Shown in pieces: positions 48,808 to 57,431 of a stretch of DNA of 57,431 nucleotides. The notes beneath the pieces were generated by a model, which was not told where the DNA came from, searched no databases, and saw only the letters and a program-made list of their open reading frames with translations. Each line of letters starts with the position of its first letter. The first letter of the stretch is position 1. The position numbers and the translations under genes were made by a program. The stretch is from Pseudomonas sp. (lineage in GTDB: Bacteria > Pseudomonadota > Gammaproteobacteria > Pseudomonadales > Pseudomonadaceae): contig NZ_JAUYNT010000040.1 of the NCBI RefSeq assembly GCF_030698175.1, forward strand, positions 1 through 57,431, written 5' to 3'.

Positions 48808-48829
48808 TCGGGGTGGCGGGGCTGGACAT
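48767..48829 (-). pseudogene. rimO: Displaced native 5' end of rimO
   Basis: Twenty codons from an ATG at 48829: MSSPATPKVGFVSLGCP, then three phage-encoded residues and a stop. GAGG lies upstream, so the native ribosome-binding site is intact. It has no rimO function, but the native promoter presumably still reads it. On excision it would rejoin the body of rimO at 2812. Confidence 0.88.
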
Positions 48830-49028
48830 GGTAAACCTCGGGTGTTTATTCAGGGCGCGTGGGCGCGGCTGATCAAAAAGTGCGCAATTCTAGCGGCAGC
48901 GTGCGGGCTTGGCCAGCGTTGTGCGCTGGCCGGACGCCGAATAATCGCTTGCAACAAATTGCTGCAGGCATTGCCTTGACTGGCTAAGGCGCGCAGCATT
49001 CACGCACATTTGGTAATGAGTGGTTGGT
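48830..49028. promoter_or_regulatory. Host rimO-kup intergenic region
   Basis: 199 bp between the native rimO start (leftward) and kup (rightward). It should contain both promoters. The rimO promoter is now cut off from the gene body by the prophage. A firm -35/-10 pair was not assigned. Confidence 0.5.
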
Positions 49029-50930
49029 ATGAGCGAACAGGCTTCTACAGATGCGGTTGATAGCAGCAGTCATACGACGGGCTTTGGCTTGTTGGTGGCG
49101 GCTACCGGGGTGGTGTATGGCGATATTGGCACCAGCCCGCTGTATACCCTGAAAGAGGTGTTTTCCGGGCACTACGGTGTGTCGGTCGATCAGAACGGGG
49201 TGTTCGGTATCCTCTCATTGATTGTCTGGTCGCTGCTCTGGGTGGTTTCGCTCAAGTACGTGATGTTTATGTTGCGCGCCGATAATCAGGGTGAGGGCGG
49301 GGTGATGGCCCTGACGGCGCTGGCACGCCGGGCCGCATTGCCGTACCCGCGCTTGAAATCGGTGCTGGTGTTGCTCGGTCTGTTCGGTGCAGCGCTGTTT
49401 TACGGTGACAGCATGATCACCCCGGCCATCTCGGTGTTGTCGGCGGTGGAAGGCTTGGAGGTGGCGCTGCCGGGGCTGAGCCACTGGGTGGTGCCGGTCA
49501 CGGTGATACTGCTGGTGGGCTTGTTTGTGATCCAGAAGCACGGCACGGCCCGCATCGGCATCCTGTTCGGGCCGGTGATGGTGGCCTGGTTCCTGATTCT
49601 TGGGGCGCTGGGGGTGTACGGGATTATTCGCCAGCCCCAGGTGTTGCAGGCGCTTAACCCCTATTGGGCGGTGCAGTTTTTTATCAGCCATCCGGGCATC
49701 GGCATCACCATTCTCGGGGCTGTGGTGCTCGCCTTGACCGGCGCCGAGGCGCTGTACGCCGACATGGGCCATTTTGGTCGCAAGCCAATTGAGCGGGCCT
49801 GGTTTGCCTTGGTGTTGCCGGGGCTGGTGCTGAATTATTTTGGTCAGGGCGCTTTGCTGCTGGAAAACCCCGAAGCCGCGCGTAACCCCTTCTATCTATT
49901 GGCGCCGAGTTGGGCGTTGCTGCCGATGATCGGGCTGTCGACCTTGGCCACCATCATCGCTTCGCAGGCGGTAATTTCCGGTGCCTTCTCGCTGAGCCAG
50001 CAGGCTATTCAGCTGGGCTATATCCCACGTATGCAGATCCAGCACACCTCCAGTCATGCGCAGGGGCAAATTTACGTCGGGGTGGTCAATTGGGCGCTGA
50101 TGGTGGGCGTGGTGTTGCTGGTGATCGGCTTCCAGTCGTCGGGTGCGCTGGCGGCGGCTTATGGCGTGGCCGTGACCGGGACCATGCTGATCGATACCTT
50201 CTTGGTGGCGGCGGTGATGTTGTTGATGTGGAAGGCGCCGCGTTGGTGGGCCATTCCGTTGCTGATTGGTTTCTTGGTGGTGGACACTCTGTTTTTTGCC
50301 GCCAATATCCCGAAAATACTCGAAGGTGGCGCCTTTCCGGTGATCGCAGGCGTGGTGCTATTTGTGCTGATGACCACCTGGAAGCGTGGCCGGCAGATTC
50401 TGTTTGAGCGCCTGGATGAGGTGGCATTACCATTGCCGCTGTTTATTAGCAGTATTCGCAGTGATCCACCGCATCGGGTGCAAGGCACTGCGGTGTTTTT
50501 GAGTGCCCGTCCAGACGCCGTGCCCCATGCCCTGCTGCATAACATGCTGCACAATCAGGTGCTGCACGAGCAGGTGGTGTTGCTGACGGTGGTCAGCGAG
50601 GACACGCCACGGGTGGCTCTGGACCGGCGTTTCGAGGTGGATGCCTATGGTGATGGCTTCTTCCGGGTGCTGTTGCATTACGGCTTTATGGACGAGCCGG
50701 ATGTGCCGCAGGCTTTGGCCCTGTGTCATTTGGATGGCTTGGACTTTAGCCCGATGCGCACCACCTATTTCCTTAGCCGGGAAACGGTGATTCCGACCAG
50801 GCGTCTGGGCATGGCGCGTTGGCGCGAAACCCTGTTCGCCTTTATGTTGAAGAACGCCAACAGCAACTTGCGCTTCTTCAGGCTACCGCTCAATCGGGTG
50901 ATTGAACTGGGCGCTCAGGTCGAGTTTTAA
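49029..50930 (+). CDS. kup: Low-affinity potassium transporter Kup
   Basis: A 633-residue Kup/HAK-family K+/H+ symporter with about 12 membrane helices. The signature GVVYGDIGTSPLYTLKEVF is at the N-terminus. A cytosolic C-terminal domain (LSARPDAVPHALLHNMLHNQ) completes the protein. The start at 49029 is preferred over 49020 for its spacing. Ordinary host gene. Confidence 0.95.
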   Translation: MSEQASTDAVDSSSHTTGFGLLVAATGVVYGDIGTSPLYTLKEVFSGHYGVSVDQNGVFGILSLIVWSLLWVVSLKYVMFMLRADNQGEGGVMALTALARRAALPYPRLKSVLVLLGLFGAALFYGDSMITPAISVLSAVEGLEVALPGLSHWVVPVTVILLVGLFVIQKHGTARIGILFGPVMVAWFLILGALGVYGIIRQPQVLQALNPYWAVQFFISHPGIGITILGAVVLALTGAEALYADMGHFGRKPIERAWFALVLPGLVLNYFGQGALLLENPEAARNPFYLLAPSWALLPMIGLSTLATIIASQAVISGAFSLSQQAIQLGYIPRMQIQHTSSHAQGQIYVGVVNWALMVGVVLLVIGFQSSGALAAAYGVAVTGTMLIDTFLVAAVMLLMWKAPRWWAIPLLIGFLVVDTLFFAANIPKILEGGAFPVIAGVVLFVLMTTWKRGRQILFERLDEVALPLPLFISSIRSDPPHRVQGTAVFLSARPDAVPHALLHNMLHNQVLHEQVVLLTVVSEDTPRVALDRRFEVDAYGDGFFRVLLHYGFMDEPDVPQALALCHLDGLDFSPMRTTYFLSRETVIPTRRLGMARWRETLFAFMLKNANSNLRFFRLPLNRVIELGAQVEF

Positions 50931-50948
50931 GGCTTTTCCAGGGGCAAC

Positions 50949-50986
50949 AAAAAAGGCCTTGCCGAGTTAATCGGCAAGGCCTTTTT
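50949..50986. terminator. Bidirectional terminator between kup and cytochrome b561
   Basis: AAAAAAGGCCTTGCCGA and TCGGCAAGGCCTTTTT arms with a 5-nt loop between convergent genes. Confidence 0.85.
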
Positions 50987-51003
50987 GCATCTTGGGCCGT
51001 GGC

Positions 51004-51552
51004 TTATTTACGTGCCGGCAACATGATGCGCAGGGTATTGTCGCGGCGGATGTAGTGGTGATAAAGCCCAGTGACGGCGTGCAGGCCGATCAGCCAGTAG
51101 CCCAGGGTGCCGGCCAGTTCGTGCAGTTCTTTGATCTGCCCGCCGAGTGCTTGGTCTGGGCTGAGCAGCGCCGGCAATTGCAGACCGAAAAACGGAATCG
51201 GCTTGTCGTAGGCGCTGAGCATCAACCAGCCGGCCAGTGGAGCGCCGATCATCAGCGCATAGAGCGCCAGGTACATCAGCTTGGCGATTTTGTCTTGTAC
51301 GGCCGATATCGCCGGTTGAATCTGTGGGTGGGTGCTGATCAGGCGGGCGGCGATGCGCAGCCAAACCAAGGCAAAGACCGCCAAGCCGAGCATAAAGTGC
51401 CATTGCTTGAGGCTGTCGCGGATCTCGCTGCCCTTGGGGAAGTTGCCTTTAAGCTCAATGCAGGCGTACACGGCGGCGATCAACAGCAGCATCAGCCAAT
51501 GCAGGCCGATGGACAGGGTTCCGAAGCGGATTTCAGTGTTTTTCCAGCTCAT
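51004..51552 (-). CDS. Cytochrome b561
   Basis: A 182-residue membrane protein with four helices and the haem-ligand histidines expected of bacterial b561 (GLHWLMLLL, QWHFMLGLAVFALVW, LGYWLIGLHAVTGLYHHY). It moves electrons between quinone and a periplasmic partner. AAGGA precedes the ATG pair; the second ATG (51552) has better spacing. Confidence 0.88.
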   Translation of the reverse strand: MSWKNTEIRFGTLSIGLHWLMLLLIAAVYACIELKGNFPKGSEIRDSLKQWHFMLGLAVFALVWLRIAARLISTHPQIQPAISAVQDKIAKLMYLALYALMIGAPLAGWLMLSAYDKPIPFFGLQLPALLSPDQALGGQIKELHELAGTLGYWLIGLHAVTGLYHHYIRRDNTLRIMLPARK

Positions 51553-51620
51553 CATGGGTCCTTGGTCAGGCATTTTGCGCGTCTGCGCAGAGGCCCTAGT
51601 GTAACCAAATTGCGCCGTGC

Positions 51621-51666
51621 TTAGCCGTTAGGCTGAGCGCGGGCGGGGGCTCAGCCTAACGGCTAA
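51621..51666. repeat. Long perfect hairpin
   Basis: 18-nt arms, TTAGCCGTTAGGCTGAGC and its exact complement, with a 10-nt loop. It lies between the b561 promoter side and the tRNA genes. It has no T tract. The bases to 51877 hold no supported gene. Confidence 0.55.
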
Positions 51667-51890
51667 GCGTCGGGGTGCCGTTGCGCCAGATCAAAGCTGC
51701 GTTGGCTGCCGGGCTTGAATGGCCTGTAATGCGCTGTGCATGAGGCGGGTACTGATATCGTCTGGGTTGTCGCTCCAGGCGCTAAGTCGAATGGGGTAGG
51801 GCGGTCAGACTGCCAATGCAGAAGCCAATTGAATGGTTGCGGCTTGGCGCCGAAGTGCGACTGGTAACGGTATGGCCAAACGCCGGGCAC

Positions 51891-51920
51891 AAAAAAGGCC
51901 ACTTAGTTAAGTGGCCTTTT
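51891..51920 (-). terminator. Terminator of tRNA copy 1
   Basis: GGCCACTT-AACT-AAGTGGCC followed by TTTTTTGTG on the minus strand. Confidence 0.75.
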
Positions 51921-51926
51921 ATTGTT

Positions 51927-52003
<77 letters not shown>

Positions 52004-52091
52004 CCGGCAATTCTACTCATTTGCGCAGCGCGGTCAATCGTTAATTTGCTTTTTGGATCAATAGCTTAGCTGTGCCTTAAACGCCGAGCAC

Positions 52092-52121
52092 AAAAAAGGC
52101 CACTTAGTTAAGTGGCCTTTT
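52092..52121 (-). terminator. Terminator of tRNA copy 2
   Basis: Same hairpin and T tract as the terminator at 51891-51920. Confidence 0.75.
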
Positions 52122-52127
52122 AATGTT

Positions 52128-52204
<77 letters not shown>

Positions 52205-52439
52205 CCGGCAATTCTACTCGTGTGAGCGCAGCTGTCAACCACTAATTTAGGAAAAAGGGTTTTCTGTCAGATGCTTAGCGCCGTTGATGGTGATTGGCGG
52301 GGGGGAATCAGCGGTGCTCTCCGGCAGCTATTAGCCGATGGGGTTTTTACATTGTGCGCAGGTATGATGCGTTGTGCTGGCACTGCTGCGCCGTGGGTCT
52401 GGGTGTTTTTTTGTTGTTTCACGGTCAAAACCGCAGGTT

Positions 52440-53501
52440 ATGAGTTCAAGAAAAATCGTTCACGTGGATTGCGACTGCTTTTATGCCGCCATTGAGATGC
52501 GTGACGACCCGCGCCTGGCCAATAAGCCCTTGGCCGTGGGCGGCAGTGCCGAGCGGCGCGGGGTGATAGCCACCTGCAACTATGAGGCACGCGCCTTTGG
52601 CGTGCATTCGGCGATGCCGACCCGGCAGGCGCAAAAACTCTGCCCAGACCTGGTGGTGGTCAAGCCACGGATGGACGCTTATAAGGCCGTGTCGCAGCAG
52701 ATCCATGGGATTTTTGCCGACTACACCGAAGTCATCGAGCCCTTGTCACTGGATGAGGCGTTTTTAGACGTGTCCGCCAGCCCGCATTTTGCCGGCAGCG
52801 CCACCCGTATCGCCCAGGAGATCCAGCGGAGGATCGCCCGCGAGCTGCATATCACGGTGTCGGCCGGGGTGGCGCCGAACAAGTTTTTGGCCAAAATCGC
52901 CAGCGACTGGAAAAAACCCAATGGTTTGTTTGTGATTACCCCGGCCCAGGTCGATGACTTTGTTCAGGCCCTGCCGGTGAACAAGCTGCACGGGGTTGGC
53001 AAGGTCACGGCTGAGCGTATGGCGCGTCTGGGTATCCATACCTGTGCGGATTTGCGCGAACGGAGCAAATTGGTCTTGGCCCGAGAGTTCGGCAGTTTCG
53101 GTGAGCGCCTGTGGGGCTTGGCGCGGGGCATCGATGAGCGCGCCGTGCAGGTGGACAGTCGCCGGCAGAGTCTGAGCGTCGAACATACCTTTGAGCAGGA
53201 TTTACCCGATTTGAACGCCTGCTTGGCCCGCGTGCCAGAGTTGCTGGCCGAGCTGAACGGGAGGCTCGAGCGGCTGGAGCAGAATTATCGGGCGGGCAAG
53301 CCGTTCGTTAAGCTCAAATTTCATGATTTTAGCCAAACCACCATTGAGCAAGCCGGCGCCGGCCTTGAACTCGACAGTTTCCGGTTGTTGCTGAGCGCGG
53401 CGTTTTTCCGCGCCAACAAACCGGTGCGGTTGATTGGAGTGGGTGTGCGCCTGCTGGATTTGCGCGCCACCCATCAGCAGTTGGAGTTGTTTGCGCGCTA
53501 A
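52440..53501 (+). CDS. dinB: DNA polymerase IV
   Basis: A 353-residue Y-family translesion polymerase. Catalytic residues are in IVHVDCDCFYAAIEMRDDP and PLSLDEAFLDVS. The little-finger domain ends the protein (no clear beta-clamp motif beyond QLELFAR). The start at 52440 fits the family's N-terminus. It copies damaged templates under the SOS response; no obvious LexA box was found upstream. Confidence 0.95.
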   Translation: MSSRKIVHVDCDCFYAAIEMRDDPRLANKPLAVGGSAERRGVIATCNYEARAFGVHSAMPTRQAQKLCPDLVVVKPRMDAYKAVSQQIHGIFADYTEVIEPLSLDEAFLDVSASPHFAGSATRIAQEIQRRIARELHITVSAGVAPNKFLAKIASDWKKPNGLFVITPAQVDDFVQALPVNKLHGVGKVTAERMARLGIHTCADLRERSKLVLAREFGSFGERLWGLARGIDERAVQVDSRRQSLSVEHTFEQDLPDLNACLARVPELLAELNGRLERLEQNYRAGKPFVKLKFHDFSQTTIEQAGAGLELDSFRLLLSAAFFRANKPVRLIGVGVRLLDLRATHQQLELFAR

Positions 53502-53531
53502 GTGAGTGGTTTAACAGGCGAACCGCAGCTG

Positions 53532-53936
53532 TTAGTCGTGACCCGATTCGAGTCGCATGGGCTTGCCTTCCGCGGGCCACAGGCGTAGTTGCTCCTGGCT
53601 GGAGAAGTCCCAGCGTTGTACTCGGCTGAGTTCCTCGAGAAAACGCTGCTCTTGCTCCATCAGGGGTGGTGGGCACATTTTACGGGTGCTGCCGATCTGG
53701 GCAAAGCTGAGCTGATCCGCTTGCAAGTGGTAGGCCGCGAACCAGTGATTGCAGCCGGCATTGCCGTAAGCGCGGCCATCTTGGCCGAGAATCAGGGTCG
53801 GATGGCTATGGTGGATGCGCGGTTTACCGCCGATCCATTCGGCTTGGTAAACCCGCTCATTGACCAGTTGCAGTGGCTCGGCCGCGCAGCCGAACAGGCT
53901 GGTGGCGGCAAGCGCGAGATAGAGGCTGCGTTTCAT
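53532..53936 (-). CDS. META/HslJ-domain lipoprotein
   Basis: A 134-residue lipoprotein. The signal peptide RSLYLALAATSLFGC ends in a lipobox. The META domain shows GNAGCNHWFAAYHL and the IGSTRKMCPPPLMEQE motif of HslJ relatives. Start at 53936 overlaps the upstream gene by 4 bp. Confidence 0.8.
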   Translation of the reverse strand: MKRSLYLALAATSLFGCAAEPLQLVNERVYQAEWIGGKPRIHHSHPTLILGQDGRAYGNAGCNHWFAAYHLQADQLSFAQIGSTRKMCPPPLMEQEQRFLEELSRVQRWDFSSQEQLRLWPAEGKPMRLESGHD

Positions 53937-54370
53937 TGGGCGTCTTCCTGACATTTTGGACATAGATGGCGATCACCGCGTGGCTGCCAGCCCAGTTCAC
54001 TAATCCGCGCCTGAGCGGCCGGTGCCTGGGCTTTTTTGCCCAGGGCAACATCGACGGCAAACTCAAAGTCCAGCTCGGCCGGGCAGCTATCGCACTTGAC
54101 CTGCCAATTGAGAATCGCCAGTTCGCCGAACACCGGTCCCTTAGCCACGGCTACCCATTGCCCGGGCGGGCTGATCAGGCGGCGGACTTTCTCCACCTGC
54201 AAGCGCAGGCACAGGTCGCGACTGCCTTTGAGGGTGACCAGCAGGGTGTCGCCACTGAGAATCGAGCCGCCGTTGCCGGTGACTTGATAGCGGCCGGGGG
54301 CGAGCGCGCGGCATTCGCTGAGGGTGTGCTGGGGGTTGAGCAATGAGTAACGAAAGTCGTGTTCGGCCAT
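53933..54370 (-). CDS. Conserved Pseudomonas hypothetical protein, 145 aa
   Basis: A soluble protein beginning AEHDFRYSLLNPQHTLSECR. Two Cys pairs (VKCDSCPAEL and HLCPKCQED) could bind zinc. It overlaps the META lipoprotein gene, so the two are one operon. Function unknown. Confidence 0.7.
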   Translation of the reverse strand: MAEHDFRYSLLNPQHTLSECRALAPGRYQVTGNGGSILSGDTLLVTLKGSRDLCLRLQVEKVRRLISPPGQWVAVAKGPVFGELAILNWQVKCDSCPAELDFEFAVDVALGKKAQAPAAQARISELGWQPRGDRHLCPKCQEDAQ

Positions 54371-54497
54371 GGTCGAGTCGGTAGCGCCAGAGTCAGGAGG
54401 ATCAAGGCGCGCATCCTAACATGGGCTCGATTAAAGCCGGGCGCTGCCGTGTTGATGCGAGGTAGCGATTAGTGAGGTTAATACGCAGGCAAAGAAA

Positions 54498-54518
54498 AGG
54501 GCGCTGTGTAAGCGCCCT
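54498..54518. terminator. Hairpin between the acylase and the 145-aa gene
   Basis: AGGGCGCT-GTGTA-AGCGCCCT, on the side of the acylase gene end. The gap 54371-54607 holds no other feature. Confidence 0.5.
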
Positions 54519-54607
54519 AAAATAACCAATGGAGTAAGTCCGTAATTAAGAGTCGTGCCGCGAGCTATTAGTTCAATCGTCTCGATAAATAATTTCGTTG
54601 AGCTGGG

Positions 54608-57145
54608 TTAGCGACTTGGAATCAGGGTTAGCCGCTGCTTGCCGTAGACCTGCTCGAGGTTTTTTGTCTGGAACGGGAAGCTCATATAGCGACCTTGCTG
54701 CCAGGCCTCGATGCCATCGGCGTAGTGGGGGCTGGCGGGATTGCCCGATTGGCCCGAGCTGTTCACCCCGATCAGCGGCTCCTCGCGGCTGAAATCAACC
54801 ACGATGCGCATCGCCGGGATCAGCCAGGTGTCAAAGTCCTGACCCCAGTGATAGGCGGAGACATTCAAGGTGCTGTGATCGCCGCCAGCCGGATAGGGGC
54901 CGCGGTCCAGATAGCCTTTGATCGCACCGATGGCGGCTTGCTGGCTGGTGCTCATGTATTTGGCCATTTGCGTGGTTTCGGTGGTCCAGGTGTAGCTGTG
55001 CAACTTGCCCCATTGCCAGGCGTGGCGGTCACTGCCCAAGCGGCTTTCACAAAAGGTTACGGCGGCCGCCAGACTGCGGGCCAGGATGGCCGGCTTATCT
55101 TCTTTGCCGGGGCTGCCGAGATCGTCCCAGAATGGGCTGTCATCGCGGCCCAGCAGGTGGTCGGCCTGCGCCGAATAAGACAGGTCGGCGGTGTCGACCA
55201 GGGCTTGCCAGCTTGCCGAGTCGACGCCGCCCAGCTCGTCGGCAAAGGTCAGGCGCGCACTTTCGCTTAAAAAGGCGCCGTACAAGGCCGCATCGCCGGA
55301 GGTGGCGCTGAGCTTGCCGTCAAAGCGACTCAAGCGTTTATAGGCCTCTTCGGCCTTGCTGCGCTCACTGGCGGGCAGGGCGGCAATCGCTTGCTGCAGG
55401 GGTTGTTGCATGCCCGGCGCGGCAAGCATGGTTTGCAGTTTGGCCACGAAGGGTGAGGTTTGGTCGTACTGCATGGCGATCATGCTTTTCTGGTCGTGCT
55501 TGCCGGTGCCGGCCAGTTGCGCAATACGTTCGGCCCGCTCCGGGTAGTACCAGGAGTTGGACAGTTGCATGCCATAGCCTTGCGGCACGCTGCGCTGATT
55601 GGCGGTGCCGAGCCAGCCTTGTGGCGGGTCTTGGTCGTAGGGATGCAGCATCGGGTCGGCAAAACCATCCCAATCATAACGGCCATCCCAGCCGGGGGAG
55701 GGCAACAGGCCACGGCCCGCGCGGCGATTGGGGAAGCGCCCGGTGACTTGCCAGCCAATGTGCTGGGCATCGGCAAACAGAATATTCAGCGGCATGGCGC
55801 GAATGTCGCGGGTGGCGCTGAAGGCTTGGTCGATGTTTTGCGCGCGGGATAAATTGAAGAAGGCGTCCAGGGTTTTGTCGGCTTCAAACTGCGTGGTTTG
55901 CAGCGCCAGGCCATAGCCGCTGCTCAGTTGCAGGGGTTGCAGGGGGTGTTTGCGCTCGCCCAGCACGCTGTTGAGCAGCGGGCCGTGACGAGTCTCATAA
56001 ATGGTTTCGCGGACCGGGCTGGCACCCTTGATAAAGAAGGTTTCCGAGCGGGCCCGGGCGGGCAGCCATTTACCGTCGGCGAGGTAATAGGGCTGTTTAT
56101 TTTGCAGTTTGATTTTTTCTAGAAACAAATCCTGGTTGTCGCCCATGACCATGGTCATGCCCCAGGCCAGTTTGCCGTTAAAGCCGGCGACTATGGCGGG
56201 AACCCCGGCAATTGAGACGCCGGCGGCGTTGAATTTTGGCGTGCGAATTTGCACGAAATTCCACACCGAGGGCATCGACAGCGGCAGGTGGGTGTCGTTG
56301 GCCAGCAGACTTTTGCCGCCGCGGGCGCGCTCTGGGGCTATGGCCCAGTTGTTGGAGGCGGCAACCCCCAGCATGTCCAGGCTGGCGACCTGGCCGGCGG
56401 CGCTGTTGATGGCGCTTAGGCCGGCAATTTGTCCGCTGAGGGCGAGGCCCTGGAGTTTTTCCGCTTCATCGAAGGGCAGCGGCTCATCCGGGTAGGTCGG
56501 AGTTAACCAGGCAAGTTTATCGGCGCCGACTTTCTGCGCCAGCATCAGGGCGGCGAGTTCTTCTTGCAGGTTTACCGCCAGGCCGAAGTTCAGCAGGCTG
56601 AAAATCAGCGCCGAATCTTCGGCTTTCCAGTAGGCCGGCCGGTAGCCAGACTCGCTGATGTCCATCGGCAGCTTGTCGCGGTACTCGAACAGGTAGGCGT
56701 TAACCCCGCGGGCATAGACCTCGAAGAAGCGCTTAATGCGTGGTGAGGCGTTTTGGTAGAGCACTGCCGAGCTTTGTTTGAGGTTGACCGCGCGCATAAA
56801 GCGGTCGATCTCCAAGGCGCCGGGGCCAACCATCTCCGCCAGCCGACCTTCGGCCATCAGGCGCATGCCGACCATCTGGCTAAGGCGGTCGCTGGCATGC
56901 ACATAGCCCAAGCTAAACAGGGCGTCGTGGAAACTATTGCTCTCAATCAGCGGCATACCCAGGGCGTTGCGGCGAATGCTGACCGTTTGTGACAAGCCCT
57001 TAAGCTGCACAGTGCCTTGGGTCGGCGCGAGGCTGGCGCTGTACTGGCTATTGAGCAGCGACTGGCAGCCGGCCAAACCGACTAATGTGGTAATGCTGGC
57101 GCCGAGCATTAGGTTGGTCAGTGGTCGAAACAGACGCGCTAGCAT
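54608..57145 (-). CDS. quiP: Penicillin-acylase-family N-terminal-nucleophile hydrolase (QuiP-like)
   Basis: An 845-residue precursor. The N-terminal signal ends in LVGLAGC, a possible lipobox. The alpha subunit ends before Ser264 in VAASNNWAIAPERA, the expected autocleavage site that gives the N-terminal serine nucleophile of the beta subunit. Length and sequence style match QuiP of Pseudomonas aeruginosa, an acylase of long-chain homoserine lactones; penicillin-type amides are also possible substrates. Periplasmic. The name is by resemblance. Confidence 0.82.
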   Translation of the reverse strand: MLARLFRPLTNLMLGASITTLVGLAGCQSLLNSQYSASLAPTQGTVQLKGLSQTVSIRRNALGMPLIESNSFHDALFSLGYVHASDRLSQMVGMRLMAEGRLAEMVGPGALEIDRFMRAVNLKQSSAVLYQNASPRIKRFFEVYARGVNAYLFEYRDKLPMDISESGYRPAYWKAEDSALIFSLLNFGLAVNLQEELAALMLAQKVGADKLAWLTPTYPDEPLPFDEAEKLQGLALSGQIAGLSAINSAAGQVASLDMLGVAASNNWAIAPERARGGKSLLANDTHLPLSMPSVWNFVQIRTPKFNAAGVSIAGVPAIVAGFNGKLAWGMTMVMGDNQDLFLEKIKLQNKQPYYLADGKWLPARARSETFFIKGASPVRETIYETRHGPLLNSVLGERKHPLQPLQLSSGYGLALQTTQFEADKTLDAFFNLSRAQNIDQAFSATRDIRAMPLNILFADAQHIGWQVTGRFPNRRAGRGLLPSPGWDGRYDWDGFADPMLHPYDQDPPQGWLGTANQRSVPQGYGMQLSNSWYYPERAERIAQLAGTGKHDQKSMIAMQYDQTSPFVAKLQTMLAAPGMQQPLQQAIAALPASERSKAEEAYKRLSRFDGKLSATSGDAALYGAFLSESARLTFADELGGVDSASWQALVDTADLSYSAQADHLLGRDDSPFWDDLGSPGKEDKPAILARSLAAAVTFCESRLGSDRHAWQWGKLHSYTWTTETTQMAKYMSTSQQAAIGAIKGYLDRGPYPAGGDHSTLNVSAYHWGQDFDTWLIPAMRIVVDFSREEPLIGVNSSGQSGNPASPHYADGIEAWQQGRYMSFPFQTKNLEQVYGKQRLTLIPSR

Positions 57146-57431
57146 GGTTGAGCTCCAAGGCTGAGGGGCAGATTAGCTGGTAGATAAGTGGCTCAAGGCG
57201 CGTCGGCCGCAGTGGCGGCGGGCGGGAAATTTGCCTAGAGCCGCAGACCAGCAACGGCCGCCGAGGCAATGCGGCGGCGGTAATTTGTTGCGCTAGCAGC
57301 CTGTCGGGCTTAGGCGTCCGTAGCGAGGGAAAGACCGGTTTGAGGCAGTTTTTGCGCTCTTTTGAGGCGAATAGTCGCTCTCTTTAACGAAAAAGAGCGC
57401 GAAAAATGACCAAGTCCGGCTTTTCCGCAGT
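57146..57431. other. Right edge, no gene
   Basis: Upstream of the acylase gene. It is GC-rich to about 57285, then AT-richer. GAGAGCG/CGCTCTC-type short repeats occur at 57377-57402. No reading frame is supported and no promoter was assigned. Confidence 0.4.

Noticed and set aside
57300..57431. Right-edge stretch as the end of an insertion sequence
   Set aside because: The base composition changes and short repeats are present, but no transposase or terminal repeat pair is in the window.

Overview
The window is a piece of a high-GC Pseudomonas chromosome carrying one complete, lambda-like siphovirus prophage of about 46 kb (2817-48783). The host is inferred from the flanking gene order (rimO, kup, cytochrome b561, initiator tRNA genes, dinB, a QuiP-type acylase), from Pseudomonas-type REP sequences and from codon use. 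At the far left is the start of a chromosomal integron: an intI-type integrase (278-1246) and, divergent from it, the first codons of an AT-rich lipoprotein gene that looks like the first cassette (1-129).

The prophage sits inside the 5' end of rimO. A large serine recombinase gene lies at the left end. The phage supplies a new start codon, ribosome-binding site and first 16 codons of rimO, so the rimO reading frame is intact on the left (1528-2859), while the displaced native rimO start (20 codons, then a stop) remains on the right (48767-48829). The half-sites of attL and attR rebuild a 48-bp imperfect palindrome centred on TG, as expected for a serine-integrase attP.

Left arm (4653-14655, leftward): about 18 genes read from a repressed early promoter. 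They include nucleotide-metabolism genes (dNMP kinase, DHH phosphoesterase, HD hydrolase), regulators, and a complete diversity-generating retroelement (DGR): a DGR-type reverse transcriptase, Avd, a 100-bp template repeat (TR, 7307-7406) and two target genes whose 3' ends carry variable repeats (VR1 8013-8112, VR2 8706-8805). Between TR and the VRs, 19 of 20 substitutions fall at template adenines. A GC-rich hairpin with a 3-nt loop lies 36-39 bp past each VR but not past TR.

Immunity region (14692-16484): a CI/LexA-like repressor, a Cro-like gene, and three copies of an 8-bp operator core at the left and right early promoters.

Right arm (16795-21096, rightward): CII-like regulator, DksA/TraR zinc finger, PriCT/Toprim primase, DUF5906-type helicase and a dense cluster of 8-bp iterons that may be the replication origin. 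Late genes (21404-46278) follow lambda order: holin, terminase, gpW, portal, protease, gpD, capsid, FII, U, V, G/GT (with a T7 slippery site) and tape measure. A non-lambda tail tip and fibre module, a GH19 endolysin and a Dam-like methylase follow. Two moron-type genes interrupt the tail genes. A divergent pair of ribbon-helix-helix regulators with palindromic operators closes the right end. Beyond attR the chromosome is ordinary.
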